Below, piece by piece: positions 9,323-19,062 of a DNA stretch of 64,000 bases (position 1 is its first letter; every line of letters starts with the position of its first letter). A program made the position numbers and the translations under genes. A model generated the notes under the pieces. The model was not told where the DNA came from. It worked only from the letters and a program-made list of their open reading frames with translations, and made no database searches. The DNA is taken from assembly GCF_009857475.1 (NCBI RefSeq), contig NZ_WWCJ01000003.1, positions 79,833 through 143,832 of the forward strand, given 5' to 3'. Origin of the DNA: Pseudoduganella guangdongensis. Lineage in GTDB: Bacteria > Pseudomonadota > Gammaproteobacteria > Burkholderiales > Burkholderiaceae_D.

Positions 9323-10540
9323 ATGCCTAATTTCCCGAACTTTCGCAGCCCGGCCGTTCTGCTCGCCCATGCGCAGCACACCATGCGCTTCTACCACCCG
9401 CGCGCAATCGATCCGGCCGGTGGCCTTTTCCACTTCTTCAAGGACGATGGCAGCATTTACGACGCGCAGCACCGCCACCTGGTAAGCAGCACGCGCTTTG
9501 TCTTCACCTACGCCATGGCCTACCGCCACTTCCACGACCCGGCATACCTGGAAGGCGCGCGCCATGCGGTGCGCTTCCTGCGCGAAGCGCACCGCCGGTC
9601 GGACGGCGACGGCTATGCCTGGATGCTGGACGGCCGCCGCGTGGAGGACGGCACCCAGCATGCCTACGGCCAGGCTTTTGTGCTACTGGCTTACGCGCAC
9701 GCCACCTTGGCCGGCGTGGAAGAAGCGCGCCCATGGATCGGCGAGACCTTCGAGCTGATGGAGCGCCGCTTTTGGGACCCGCAATCCGGCCTGTACGCCG
9801 ATGAAGCCAGCGCCGATTGGAGCATGTTGTCCAGCTATCGCGGGCAGAATGCCAATATGCACGCCTGCGAGGCATTGCTGGCGGCCTTTCAGGCGACCAG
9901 CGAACGGCGCTACCTGGAGCGCGCCTACACCGTGGCGTTCAACATCACGCAACGCCAGGCGCAGCGCTGCGGCGGACTGATTTGGGAGCACTACAACGAG
10001 GAATGGCAGCCGGACTGGCGCTTCAACTTCGACGATCCGGAAAACCTGTTCCGCCCCTGGGGCTACCAGCCGGGCCATTTCACCGAATGGGCCAAGTTGC
10101 TGCTGCAACTGGAAAAGTGGGGTAGCAGCGTGTTGAAAGAAGACCTGGGCTGGCTGCTGCCCACCGCGGAACGCCTGTTCCGCGTGGCGCTGGAAAAGGG
10201 CTGGGACGCCGAGCATGGGGGGCTGTGCTACTCGCTGGCGCCGGACCTGGCCATTTGCGACTGGCACAAGTACTTCTGGGTGCAGGCCGAAAGCGCGGCG
10301 GCGGCAGCCATGCTGGCGCAGCGCACCGGCAACGCCGACTACTGGGACTGGTACCAGCGCCTGTGGGAATACAGCTGGACCCATATGGTCGACCACGAGC
10401 ATGGCGCGTGGTTCCGCATCCTGGACCGCGAGAACCGCAAACTGAGCGACGAAAAGAGCCCCGCCGGCAAGGTGGATTACCACACCATGGGCGCCTGCTA
10501 CGACATCGTGAAGGCGCTGGCGGAGGGCGGCCATGCATGA
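9323..10540 (+). CDS. AGE-family D-mannose isomerase / N-acylglucosamine 2-epimerase-like protein
   Basis: 405 aa, an (alpha/alpha)6-barrel protein of the AGE family. Visible family features are YRGQNANMHACEA, QPGHFTEWAKLLLQLE, the KYFWVQAE segment and VDYHTMGACYD, which carry the conserved His and Glu residues of mannose isomerases and epimerases. The adjacent fructokinase makes mannose to fructose isomerisation the most likely reaction. Epimerisation of another hexose cannot be excluded. No signal peptide, so cytoplasmic. It begins 21 bp after the LacI stop and overlaps the kinase start by 8 bp. Confidence 0.87.
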   Translation: MPNFPNFRSPAVLLAHAQHTMRFYHPRAIDPAGGLFHFFKDDGSIYDAQHRHLVSSTRFVFTYAMAYRHFHDPAYLEGARHAVRFLREAHRRSDGDGYAWMLDGRRVEDGTQHAYGQAFVLLAYAHATLAGVEEARPWIGETFELMERRFWDPQSGLYADEASADWSMLSSYRGQNANMHACEALLAAFQATSERRYLERAYTVAFNITQRQAQRCGGLIWEHYNEEWQPDWRFNFDDPENLFRPWGYQPGHFTEWAKLLLQLEKWGSSVLKEDLGWLLPTAERLFRVALEKGWDAEHGGLCYSLAPDLAICDWHKYFWVQAESAAAAAMLAQRTGNADYWDWYQRLWEYSWTHMVDHEHGAWFRILDRENRKLSDEKSPAGKVDYHTMGACYDIVKALAEGGHA

Positions 10541-11456
10541 CGCGCCGCTGATGCTGTGCGCCGGCGAGGCGCTGACCGACATGATCCAGCAGGGCGAAGA
10601 ACAGTGGGCAAGCCGCGTCGGCGGCTCGGTCTGGAACGTGGCGCGGGCATTGGCCGGGCTGGGCGAACGCACCGCTTTTGCCGGCGCCATTAGCCGCGAC
10701 AGGTTCGGCAATGCCTTGTGGGACGCCAGCGAAGCGGTGGGACTGGATATGCGCCTGCTGCAGCGCGTGGACCGTTCGCCGCTGCTGGCGATCGTGGAAC
10801 AAGGCGAGCCGCCACGCTACTTCTTCATCGGCGACGATTCCGCCGACCTGCATTTCGACCCCGCCGCGCTGCCGGATGGCTGGTCCGGCGCGCTGCGCTG
10901 GGCTCACTTCGGCGGCATCAGCCTGGCGCGCGAACCGCTGGCATCGACCCTGGTCGCGCTGGCGGAGCAACTGAAAGGGCAGGGCGTGGCGATCAGCTAC
11001 GACCCCAACTTCCGCAACCTGATGGACGAGCGCTACACGCCGACCCTGCAGCGCATGGCGGCGTTGGCCGACGTGGTCAAAGTCTCCGACGACGACCTGC
11101 GCGGCCTGTTCCCCGGCCTGTCGCTCGACGCCGCGCTAGAGCAGCTGCGCGCCCTCAAGCCCGACGCATACTGCCTGCTGACGCGCGGTGGCCAGGGCGC
11201 CACCCTGTACCACGGCCCGCAACGCGCCGACGCGCGCGCACCTGCCGTCACGGTGGTGGACACCGTGGGCGCAGGCGACGCCAGCGTGGCCGGCCTCCTG
11301 CACAGCCTTGCGCGTCATCCAGGCCGCACGCTGCAATCGCACCTGCACGCAGCACTGGCCGCCGGCTCCGCCGCCTGCCAGCAGGCCGGCGCCACCCCGC
11401 CGCAGCCGTCCGCCATGAACCATTTGTTCGCCGTACTCGAAGGAGAGGTAAAGTGA
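10533..11456 (+). CDS. PfkB-family carbohydrate kinase, probable fructokinase
   Basis: 307 aa. The N-terminus LCAGEALTDMI and GGSVWNVARALAGLGE are typical of PfkB sugar kinases. SYDPNFRNLM and the C-terminal anion-hole/catalytic motif DTVGAGDASVAGLL (catalytic Asp in GAGD) are present. ATP-dependent phosphorylation of fructose to fructose-6-phosphate would complete a mannose isomerase/fructokinase route. Substrate is inferred from the neighbours. It overlaps the isomerase by 8 bp, and its TGA shares one base with the GH92 start, indicating translational coupling. Confidence 0.88.
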   Translation: MHDAPLMLCAGEALTDMIQQGEEQWASRVGGSVWNVARALAGLGERTAFAGAISRDRFGNALWDASEAVGLDMRLLQRVDRSPLLAIVEQGEPPRYFFIGDDSADLHFDPAALPDGWSGALRWAHFGGISLAREPLASTLVALAEQLKGQGVAISYDPNFRNLMDERYTPTLQRMAALADVVKVSDDDLRGLFPGLSLDAALEQLRALKPDAYCLLTRGGQGATLYHGPQRADARAPAVTVVDTVGAGDASVAGLLHSLARHPGRTLQSHLHAALAAGSAACQQAGATPPQPSAMNHLFAVLEGEVK

Positions 11457-13900
11457 TGAGCCGTACCCCGCTTGAGATTCCAACACACGCCCCGCGCATG
11501 CTGCGCCTCGCGCGCCTTGCCCTGATTGCGCTCCTGCCAGTCATGGCAGTGCCACTCGCCGCGCAGACCTCCGAGCGCCCGGTCAACACCTTTATCGGAA
11601 CCCAGGACGAAGGCAATACCTTCCCCGGCGCATCCGCCCCCTTCGGCATGATCCAGGTCAGCCCGATCGGCGAGCACTACGCCGGTTGGCGCTACAGCGA
11701 CCCGCGCATTCGCGGCTTCGGGCACTCCTTCCTCTCCGGAGCTGGATGCTGGGAACAGGGCGGTCAACTGTCGGTGCTGCCGGTGACAGGCCGCATCGGA
11801 CCAGGCGGCGATTTCGACACCAGCAAGCCAGGCGCCTTCGATCAGAAACGCTACGCCGCCGAGTACACCCACGAAGGCGAAGTAGGCCAGGCTGGCTACT
11901 ACAAGGTCAAGCTCACCAGCTACGGCGGCATCACCGCCGAAACCACCGCCCTGACGCGCGCCGCAGCGGAACGCTACACCTTTGCGCCCGGCGCCGGCAC
12001 CGGCCACGTGCTGCTGAATATCGGCCAGGCCAATGAACGCCACTCCGTGGTCGGCAGTGAAGTGAAGGTGCTGGATGAGCGCAGCATCGAAGGCAAGATC
12101 ACCACCAAGAGCTTCTGCGGCGGCGCCCAGTACACCACCTGGTTCCGCATGGTCTTCGACCAGCCCTTTGCCGCCCACGGCATCTGGGACGACCGTGGCG
12201 GCTGGCCGGGCGCGAAAGGCCCCAGCCAGCAAGGCGAAGCACGCCCACATGGCGTCTGGTTAAGCTTTGACCTGAAGCACGGCAGCGCCGTGACGGCGGT
12301 CAGCGCCATCTCCCACGTCGATGCCGAGGGCGCCCGCATCAACCTGCGCGCGGAAGGCATGGCCGACGCCAAGCCGCTCAGCTTTGACGCCATGCGCACA
12401 CAGGCGCAAGCGGCCTGGCAACGAGAACTGCGCAGCGTACGCGTTGAAGGCGGCAGCAACGACGACCGCACCGTGTTCTACACCGCGCTGTACCACGCAC
12501 TGCTGCAACCGCTGACCGGCAGCGATGCCGACGGCCGCTATCGCGGCTACGACGACGCCATCCACACCGCCCAAGGATGGACCTACTACGAGTTCTTCTC
12601 GCTGTGGGACACCTACCGCGCGCAGAACCAGTTGCTTGCCCTGCTGCGCCCCGAGCGCGCACGCGACATCGCCAACTCCGTGCTGAAGATCCGCAGCGAA
12701 GGCGGATGGCTGCCGCGCTGGGGCTACGCCAACTTCGACAGCAATGTGATGACCGGCGACCCGGTCACGCCATTCATGGTTGACCTGTGGCGTTACGGCG
12801 CCCTAAAAGGCCGCGAGCGGGAAGCCTACGCCGCCCTGCGTGAAAACGCCTTCGGCGTGCCGCCGCACCGCAACCGCGCCCAAGGCCGTGCCGGCAACCC
12901 TAGCTACCTGAAGAACGGCTTTGTGCAGTACGACCGCAGCTTTGTCGCCAAGGGCATGGACATCGACCCGCACCACGGCGCTTCCGCCACCATGGAGTAT
13001 GCGCTGGCCGACAGCGCGCTGGCCGTGATGGCCAAGTCGCTGGGTCACGCCAAAGACGCGCAGGCCCTGGAGAAGCGCGCCCTGAACTGGCGCAAAGTAT
13101 GGGACCCGAACGTGGTCGATACCCCGACCGGCCTGCGCGGCTTCCCTCGTCCGCGCGTGCAGGACGGCAACTGGTTCGCCGAAGTAGGGCGCGAGTACGA
13201 CCCGCGCGGTGAGCGCGGCTTCCACGAAGGCACGGCATGGCAGTACCAATGGCTGGTGCCGCAAGACGTGCCCGGCCTGGCCGCAGCCATGGGCGGAACC
13301 GACAAGGCCCTGAACCGCCTGGACCAGTTCTTTGATTACGATGCGGTGCACGCCGATCCCGCCGCCGTACGCAAATCGTGGGTGGTGGGTGCCTATAGCT
13401 ATTACAGCCAGTTCCGCTACAACCCGAACAACGAGCCAGACCTGCACGCGCCGTGGATGTACACGCTGATGGGCCAACCGTGGAAAACCACCACTGTGCT
13501 GCGCGCGGCGGAAACCTTGTTCGGCAACGGCCCAAGCGGCGTGACCGGCAACGACGACCTGGGCACCATGTCGGCCTGGTACCTGTTCAGCGCCCTGGGC
13601 CTGTACCCGGACACGCCGGGCAGCGGCCGCTTCCTGCTGCATGCGCCGCGCTTCGCCCGCGCCGAGATCGACCTGCCGCAAGGCCGTATCCTGCGCATCG
13701 AAGCGCCGGAGGCCAAGCCCGGCGAGCGCCGCTTCGTGCAGTCCGTGCAATGGGGCGGCCGCCCGCTGTCGCGCGTATGGCTGGACTGGGAGCAGCTGCA
13801 AGCGGCGGGCACCCTGAGCTACAAGCTGACGCCGCAGCCTGACACCAAAGGCTGGGGCACGCGCAGCAGCGACCTGCCGCGCCCACCGGCTGGCATGTAA
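11456..13900 (+). CDS. GH92 alpha-mannosidase
   Basis: 814 aa. Calcium-dependent exo-alpha-mannosidase that inverts configuration and acts on alpha-1,2/1,3/1,6-linked mannose. An N-terminal signal sequence (RLALIALLPVMAVPLAAQ) indicates export; ATG at 11498 is an alternative start closer to it. Family motifs include NTFIGTQDEGNTFPGASAPF, SLWDTYRAQNQLL, GWLPRWGYANFDSNVMTGDP, EGTAWQYQW (candidate acid E591) and GNDDLGTMSAWY (candidate base/calcium Asp near 700-701). The reading frame is open further upstream, but that part overlaps the kinase out of frame. The ATG at 11456 overlaps the kinase stop. Confidence 0.93.
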   Translation: MSRTPLEIPTHAPRMLRLARLALIALLPVMAVPLAAQTSERPVNTFIGTQDEGNTFPGASAPFGMIQVSPIGEHYAGWRYSDPRIRGFGHSFLSGAGCWEQGGQLSVLPVTGRIGPGGDFDTSKPGAFDQKRYAAEYTHEGEVGQAGYYKVKLTSYGGITAETTALTRAAAERYTFAPGAGTGHVLLNIGQANERHSVVGSEVKVLDERSIEGKITTKSFCGGAQYTTWFRMVFDQPFAAHGIWDDRGGWPGAKGPSQQGEARPHGVWLSFDLKHGSAVTAVSAISHVDAEGARINLRAEGMADAKPLSFDAMRTQAQAAWQRELRSVRVEGGSNDDRTVFYTALYHALLQPLTGSDADGRYRGYDDAIHTAQGWTYYEFFSLWDTYRAQNQLLALLRPERARDIANSVLKIRSEGGWLPRWGYANFDSNVMTGDPVTPFMVDLWRYGALKGREREAYAALRENAFGVPPHRNRAQGRAGNPSYLKNGFVQYDRSFVAKGMDIDPHHGASATMEYALADSALAVMAKSLGHAKDAQALEKRALNWRKVWDPNVVDTPTGLRGFPRPRVQDGNWFAEVGREYDPRGERGFHEGTAWQYQWLVPQDVPGLAAAMGGTDKALNRLDQFFDYDAVHADPAAVRKSWVVGAYSYYSQFRYNPNNEPDLHAPWMYTLMGQPWKTTTVLRAAETLFGNGPSGVTGNDDLGTMSAWYLFSALGLYPDTPGSGRFLLHAPRFARAEIDLPQGRILRIEAPEAKPGERRFVQSVQWGGRPLSRVWLDWEQLQAAGTLSYKLTPQPDTKGWGTRSSDLPRPPAGM

Positions 13901-13921
13901 AAAACAAAAGAGGAGACAAGC

Positions 13922-15187
13922 ATGGCAAACATGGCACACAACAGCGCCTCCACCGCGCCACCGCAAGTGGCGGACGGCGTGCAGAACGGCACCAACACCA
14001 GCGCGCTGGTCATCATCACGATCCTGTTCTTCATGTGGGGATTGATTACCTCGCTGAACGATGTCCTGATCCCGCACTTGAAAGCGATCTACACGCTGAC
14101 CTACTTCCAGGCCATGCTGGTGCAGCTCTGCTTCTTTGGCGCCTACTTCATCGTATCCATGCCGGCGGGCGCTTTGATCCGCCGCATCGGCTATCAGAAG
14201 GGCGCCGTCACCGGCCTGCTGATCGCGGCTGGCGGATGTGTGCTGTTCTACCCGGCCTCCTTCGGCGGCTACGGTCTGTTCCTGCTGGCCTTCTTCGTGC
14301 TCGCATCCGGCATCACCGTGCTGCAGGTCGCGGCCAACCCCTACGTAACGGTGCTCGGCCCGGCCCGCACCGCCTCCAGCCGCCTGAACCTGACGCAAGC
14401 CTTCAATTCCCTTGGCACCACCATCGGCCCGGCCATTGGCGGCCTGCTGATCCTGTCCAGCGCCGGCGCGGCACTCGGCGCCGCAGCCGAAGCAGCCACC
14501 GTGCGCGGACCTTACCTGGCGCTGGCCGCAGCACTGGTTCTACTGGCCGTGCTGTTCGCCTTCGCCAAACTGCCGCAGATCGCAGACAGCGAGGACGCAC
14601 CGCTGGCAGGTGAGGGCCACGGCTCCGCCTGGGCGCATCGCCACCTTGTGCTGGGCGCGATCGGCATCTTCCTGTACGTGGGGGCGGAAGTCAGCATCGG
14701 CAGCTTCCTTATCAACTTCCTCGGCGAGGCGCACATTGCCGGCCTGGCGCATGCCGACGCGGCGCACTACGTCAGCATCTACTGGGGTGGCGCCATGATT
14801 GGCCGCTTCATTGGCTTCGTCGTGATGCGCGTGGCCAGTCCGGGCAAAACCCTGGCCGTTAACTCACTGTTGGCAATCGGCCTGGTGCTGGCCGCGTCCT
14901 TCGGCACCGGCAGCGTTGCCATGTGGGCGATTCTGGCGGTAGGCCTGTGCAACTCGATCATGTTCCCAACCATCTTCAGCATGGCACTGCACGGCCTGGG
15001 TAAATACACGGGGCAGGGCTCCGGCATTCTTTGCATGGCGATCGTCGGCGGCGCGCTGGTACCGTTCGCGCAGGGTGCGCTGGCCGACGCGATCGGCGTG
15101 CAGCTGTCCTTCGTCCTGCCAGCCGCCTGCTACGCATTCATCCTGTACTTCGGCGCCAAATACGCGTCCATGTATGCGCCCAAGTAG
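13922..15187 (+). CDS. Sugar MFS transporter of the FucP/GluP family
   Basis: 421 aa, about 12 membrane segments. The N-terminal motif [19 protein letters not shown] and the RRIGYQKG loop are typical of the fucose/glucose/galactose:H+ symporter family. [11 protein letters not shown] forms a variable loop, and LFSFAxxPQI-like sequence ends the first half. In this operon it likely imports mannose or another released monosaccharide across the inner membrane. GAGGAGACAAGC precedes the ATG. The next gene overlaps its last 14 bases. Confidence 0.9.
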   Translation: MANMAHNSASTAPPQVADGVQNGTNTSALVIITILFFMWGLITSLNDVLIPHLKAIYTLTYFQAMLVQLCFFGAYFIVSMPAGALIRRIGYQKGAVTGLLIAAGGCVLFYPASFGGYGLFLLAFFVLASGITVLQVAANPYVTVLGPARTASSRLNLTQAFNSLGTTIGPAIGGLLILSSAGAALGAAAEAATVRGPYLALAAALVLLAVLFAFAKLPQIADSEDAPLAGEGHGSAWAHRHLVLGAIGIFLYVGAEVSIGSFLINFLGEAHIAGLAHADAAHYVSIYWGGAMIGRFIGFVVMRVASPGKTLAVNSLLAIGLVLAASFGTGSVAMWAILAVGLCNSIMFPTIFSMALHGLGKYTGQGSGILCMAIVGGALVPFAQGALADAIGVQLSFVLPAACYAFILYFGAKYASMYAPK

Positions 15188-17630
15188 TCCGCGCCCGCGC
15201 CGCCGCGCAGCACCACTCCTGGCGCTGCTGACGGCGCTGTTCTCCGCAGGCGCACTGCGCGCCGAAACAGTTGACCGCTTCGTCCTCGCGAGCGGCGGCG
15301 TCGTACTGGAAGTCAGCACCCCCGCCAGCGGTATCATGCGCATCCGCATGGGCCGTGGCAAGCTGCCGGAAGACGCCTCATGGGCGGTGTCCGCCGCCAC
15401 GCGCGCGGCACGCCATCCGCTGCATGTGAGCCGCAACCGCGAAGCGCTGCAGCTGCGTGGAGCGGGCATCAGCGCACGCATCAACCACCGTACGCTGCAA
15501 ACCGAAGTATTGGACGGCAACGGCAAGGTACTGCTTGCCGATCTGGCCGGCCGCTCGGCCCTGTCCGCGACAGGCGGATTCCGCCTGCGCGGCAAGCTAG
15601 CCGGCGCCGACCATGTTTTCGGCCTTGGTGATAAGACCGGCACCTTCGACCGCAAAGGCGGCGCCTACACCATGTGGAACTCGGACGCTTACAAGTTCAA
15701 CCAGGCTACCGACCCCTTATATAAATCGATTCCGTTCTTCATGGCAGTTGGCGACCGGGGCCAAGCCTACGGTGTATTCCTCGACAACACATGGCGCAGC
15801 ACCTTCGATTTCGGCAAGACCGAGCGCGACGTGCTTGCCATCAGCGCGGAAGGCGGCCCAGTCGATTACTACGTGATGTCCGGCCCCGCGCCCAAGGACG
15901 TGCTGCAGCAGTACGCCCGTCTGACCGGAACCGCGCCCTTGCCGCCGCAATGGGCGCTCGGCTTTCAGCAATCCAAGTGGAGCTACAAGACCGACGCCGA
16001 AGTGCGCGCCATCGCCCAGCGCCTGCGCGCCGAACGCCTGCCCGCCGATGTGATCTATATGGATATCGACTACCAGGACCGCGCGCGCCCGTTCACCGTC
16101 AACCGCAACGCCTTCTCAGACGTGCGCCAGCTCGCCAGCGACCTGCGCGCGCAAGGCCTGCGCCTGGTGCTGATCACCGACCCGCACATCGCCAACGCAC
16201 CGGGGCAGGGCTACGCCGCCTACGACAGCGGGGCGGCGCAAGACGTGTTCCTGAAACTCCCTGACGGAAAGTACTACTCAGGCGATGTCTGGCCGGGCGC
16301 CTCCGTGTTCCCCGACTTCAGCCGCGCCAAAGCACGCCGCTGGTGGGGCGACCTGTACGCAGGCTTCCTGGCTGATGGCGTGGCCGGATTCTGGAACGAC
16401 ATGAACGAGCCCTCCATCTTCAACGTCGCCAGCAAAACCATGCCGCTCGACGTGGTGCACCGGATCGAAAGCGACGACTTCGCACCGCGCAGCACCAGCC
16501 ACGCCGAACTGCACAACGTCTACGGCCAACTGAACTCCCGCGCCACATACGAAGGCGTGAGCCGGCTGCAGCCCGACCTCCGCCCCTTCGTGCTGACCCG
16601 CGCCACCTACGCCGGCGGCCAGCGCTACGCTGCCACCTGGACCGGCGACAACGCGTCGAGCTGGCAGCACCTCAAAATGGGCATCCACCAGTTGCTCAAC
16701 CTCGGCATGAGCGGCTTCTCCTTCGCCGGCAACGACGTCGGCGGCTACGCCGGCGAGCATCCATCGCCGGAACTTCTCACCCGCTGGTTCCAGATCGGCG
16801 CCTTCACGCCCCTGTTCCGCGCCCACGCCGAAACCAACCGCCCTGCCCAGGAACCATGGGTCGGCGACGCCACGCATGTCGAGATCCGCCGCCGCTTCAT
16901 CGAGGAACGCTACCGGCTCATGCCCTATTTTTACGCCGCAGCGGAAGAGAACAGCCGCAGCGGCATCCCCATGCTGCGCCCAGTCTTCCTCAACATCCCG
17001 CAGGTGCTCGCAAAAGGCGACCGCCTTGGCGGCACCGAAGACCAGTTCATGCTCGGCAATGACCTGCTGGTAGCACCGTCGCCCACGCCTGAATCGCCCG
17101 GGGACTACAAAGTGGAATTGCCGGCCAAGGGCTGGTACGACTACTGGACCGGCCGCCGCCTTGCAGGCGACAGCGAAAGCCTCACCCCCGACATCGCCAG
17201 GCTTCCGATCTACGTCCGCCCCGGCGCAATCATCCCCAAGCAGCCGCTCGTGCAAAGCACCACAGCCACACCGGAAGGCGCACTGGAGCTCCACATCTAT
17301 CCCGGCCCCGACTGCGCGGGCGAGATCTACGCCGACGACGGCACCAGCCTTGGCTATCAGCGCGGCGCTTACCTGCGCCAGAGAATCCGCTGTGAAGAAT
17401 CGCCGACCGGCGTGCGCGTGGTGTTCGAACAGCGCAAGGCGACTGGAAGCCGTGGTGGAAAGCGCTGGCGCTTCATGTCTATGGATCAGAAATCAATGCT
17501 CCAGCAACGAGTCGCGTGGTTCTGGCTCCGGATATGGCCAGCGGGGCGATTGATGTCGAAAGACCGCAACCGTCAAGCGGTAATGGCAAATAGCTCCAGT
17601 TTCAGGTCTGAGAAGGTGCTGGGGGCGTAG
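15174..17630 (+). CDS. GH31 alpha-glucosidase family protein, C-terminus frameshifted
   Basis: 818 aa as read. A signal peptide is visible ([19 protein letters not shown]). The GH31 barrel has the nucleophile D409 in WNDMNEP and the acid/base D492 in [11 protein letters not shown]31 enzymes remove alpha-glucosyl or alpha-xylosyl residues; here, trimming of glucose from glycans is plausible. After VVFEQRK (to about 17438) the sense switches to the -1 frame, which reads [16 protein letters not shown] and stops at 17591-17593, matching the normal C-terminal domain. The 64-residue tail in the open frame looks unrelated. The start ATG 15174 overlaps the transporter by 14 bp. The 3' end overlaps convergent tssK. 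Confidence 0.85.
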   Translation: MRPSSPRPRRRAAPLLALLTALFSAGALRAETVDRFVLASGGVVLEVSTPASGIMRIRMGRGKLPEDASWAVSAATRAARHPLHVSRNREALQLRGAGISARINHRTLQTEVLDGNGKVLLADLAGRSALSATGGFRLRGKLAGADHVFGLGDKTGTFDRKGGAYTMWNSDAYKFNQATDPLYKSIPFFMAVGDRGQAYGVFLDNTWRSTFDFGKTERDVLAISAEGGPVDYYVMSGPAPKDVLQQYARLTGTAPLPPQWALGFQQSKWSYKTDAEVRAIAQRLRAERLPADVIYMDIDYQDRARPFTVNRNAFSDVRQLASDLRAQGLRLVLITDPHIANAPGQGYAAYDSGAAQDVFLKLPDGKYYSGDVWPGASVFPDFSRAKARRWWGDLYAGFLADGVAGFWNDMNEPSIFNVASKTMPLDVVHRIESDDFAPRSTSHAELHNVYGQLNSRATYEGVSRLQPDLRPFVLTRATYAGGQRYAATWTGDNASSWQHLKMGIHQLLNLGMSGFSFAGNDVGGYAGEHPSPELLTRWFQIGAFTPLFRAHAETNRPAQEPWVGDATHVEIRRRFIEERYRLMPYFYAAAEENSRSGIPMLRPVFLNIPQVLAKGDRLGGTEDQFMLGNDLLVAPSPTPESPGDYKVELPAKGWYDYWTGRRLAGDSESLTPDIARLPIYVRPGAIIPKQPLVQSTTATPEGALELHIYPGPDCAGEIYADDGTSLGYQRGAYLRQRIRCEESPTGVRVVFEQRKATGSRGGKRWRFMSMDQKSMLQQRVAWFWLRIWPAGRLMSKDRNRQAVMANSSSFRSEKVLGA

Positions 17631-18925
17631 ATGGCAACTGCCTGGGATTTCAACATTGCCTCATAAAGCTCACCTCTGTTCTCAAGCGAGAAATGATAGG
17701 TGTCGGGTCGAACCGGAACCTCCGTTGGTACTTGTGGCATGTAGACCAGCTGCACCCCCGGCAAGGCATTTCTAACCAGACCGTCGATCGCATCCGGCGA
17801 GGCCACCTTGAGCTGGCGTGGCACCTCGGCCACCAGGTTCAGTGCCGGCATGTTGGCGCTGACCGAGATATAGAACGAAGCCTTCCCCGCGGCCAGGCTG
17901 CTATCCAGCCGTCCCTGCTGATACCGCATGCTGTTGTCGCTGACGGTCAATGGAATGGTGATGTACTTTGAGCTGACGACAGTATCCAGCAGATCGCGGA
18001 TCATTGAACTCATGGCGTGGAACGCTGGAGCGGGATCTTCGTGGCTGTATGCGGGCAGGTCCGAGATGGTGTACTTCCGCGAGAAAGCCATCAAGCTTCC
18101 GGCAAGTTCCCGCAGGCGCTCGAACAAGCGCTCGGGATGGGTATGCCCGGACTTTGCGATATGCATCAAGACTGCACTTGCACCTAACGCGATGTTCAGC
18201 ATCCAGAAGGATGATGCATCGCCGCTGGGTACCTCGATCGTGTGGCCGCGTGGCTGGCGCTGAAGGCGATAAAGCGATTCGCACTTTGCGCTCAGATTGC
18301 CGATAAGGCTGCGCAGGATTTCCTCCAATGCGGGACTGGCGCTGACCGAAACGCAAGGTGGTATAAACGTGGGATCAATCTCAAAGGTGCTATCTGCCTT
18401 GCGCCGGGCTCTCAGCAAAGGGATGCAGTCATAGCCATCGCGAACGTCCAGATGGGTCAGCAGGCGAACGCTCTTGGTGAGGTAGGTGACGCTGACGTTG
18501 ATTCCGTCTGTATAGAGATCTGGCGTCTCCTCCTCAACCGAGGCATACCTTGCGCTATCGCGCGGGGCATCTGATCCCGACAGGTTCCCGCCGTGGGCCT
18601 TTTGCAATGGCAGCGCCGCATAGAAGACGAAGCATTGCTCGTCGGGATCCAGCGTGCCAAGGTCGATCGGCAAGGGCAGTTCGTCAGGGAAGGGCGCTTG
18701 ATAGATTTCGCCATCCCTGAAGATAATCGTCAATGCGTGCGCATGGAGCAGGCTATTGCTGCCGCCCTCGATCGTCCAGCGGGCCTTTTGTACACCCCAG
18801 GAGAACGGGTTCAGCACAGACGCAATGTGCTGCAGCCTGGCCTCGTGGTAACGGTCAAGTTGTTGGAAGTGCTGGGCATCCAGCGTTAAGCCCTCGGACC
18901 ACAGTACTTTCAATGACAAGGTCAT
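17573..18925 (-). CDS. tssK: Type VI secretion baseplate protein TssK
   Basis: 450 aa. TssK (VasE/ImpJ) links the T6SS baseplate to the membrane complex. The N-terminus KVLWSEGLTLDAQHFQQLDRYHEARL is close to the family pattern (W-x-EG-x-x-L-x-PQHFQ), with Asp-Ala in place of the usual Leu-Pro. The C-terminal part contains PVRPDTYHFSLENRGELYE, typical of TssK. The ATG at 18923-18925 is chosen because TAAGGAGAACAG precedes it; the frame is open further upstream. It diverges from tssF-tssG and converges with GH31. Confidence 0.9.
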   Translation of the reverse strand: MTLSLKVLWSEGLTLDAQHFQQLDRYHEARLQHIASVLNPFSWGVQKARWTIEGGSNSLLHAHALTIIFRDGEIYQAPFPDELPLPIDLGTLDPDEQCFVFYAALPLQKAHGGNLSGSDAPRDSARYASVEEETPDLYTDGINVSVTYLTKSVRLLTHLDVRDGYDCIPLLRARRKADSTFEIDPTFIPPCVSVSASPALEEILRSLIGNLSAKCESLYRLQRQPRGHTIEVPSGDASSFWMLNIALGASAVLMHIAKSGHTHPERLFERLRELAGSLMAFSRKYTISDLPAYSHEDPAPAFHAMSSMIRDLLDTVVSSKYITIPLTVSDNSMRYQQGRLDSSLAAGKASFYISVSANMPALNLVAEVPRQLKVASPDAIDGLVRNALPGVQLVYMPQVPTEVPVRPDTYHFSLENRGELYEAMLKSQAVAIYAPSTFSDLKLELFAITA

Positions 18926-19062
18926 TCTGTTCTCCTTAGACAGGCGTTGCACGTCCATTGAGTTTGAAGCCTTCTCCATGAAGTTTATTGACAAATCTCA
19001 TAGGCCACTCTTTTTGCTGTGCGACGATTGCCTGATGCTTGCACGCCAAACGAGGAGCGATG

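Noticed and set aside
10718..11455. Open reading frame extending the GH92 gene about 246 codons upstream
   Set aside because: It overlaps the PfkB kinase in another frame, the translation is Arg/Ala-rich noise, and the signal peptide with ATG at 11456 gives the real start.
18988..18993. TTGACA upstream of tssF as a promoter
   Set aside because: No acceptable -10 hexamer at 16-18 bases; left out.
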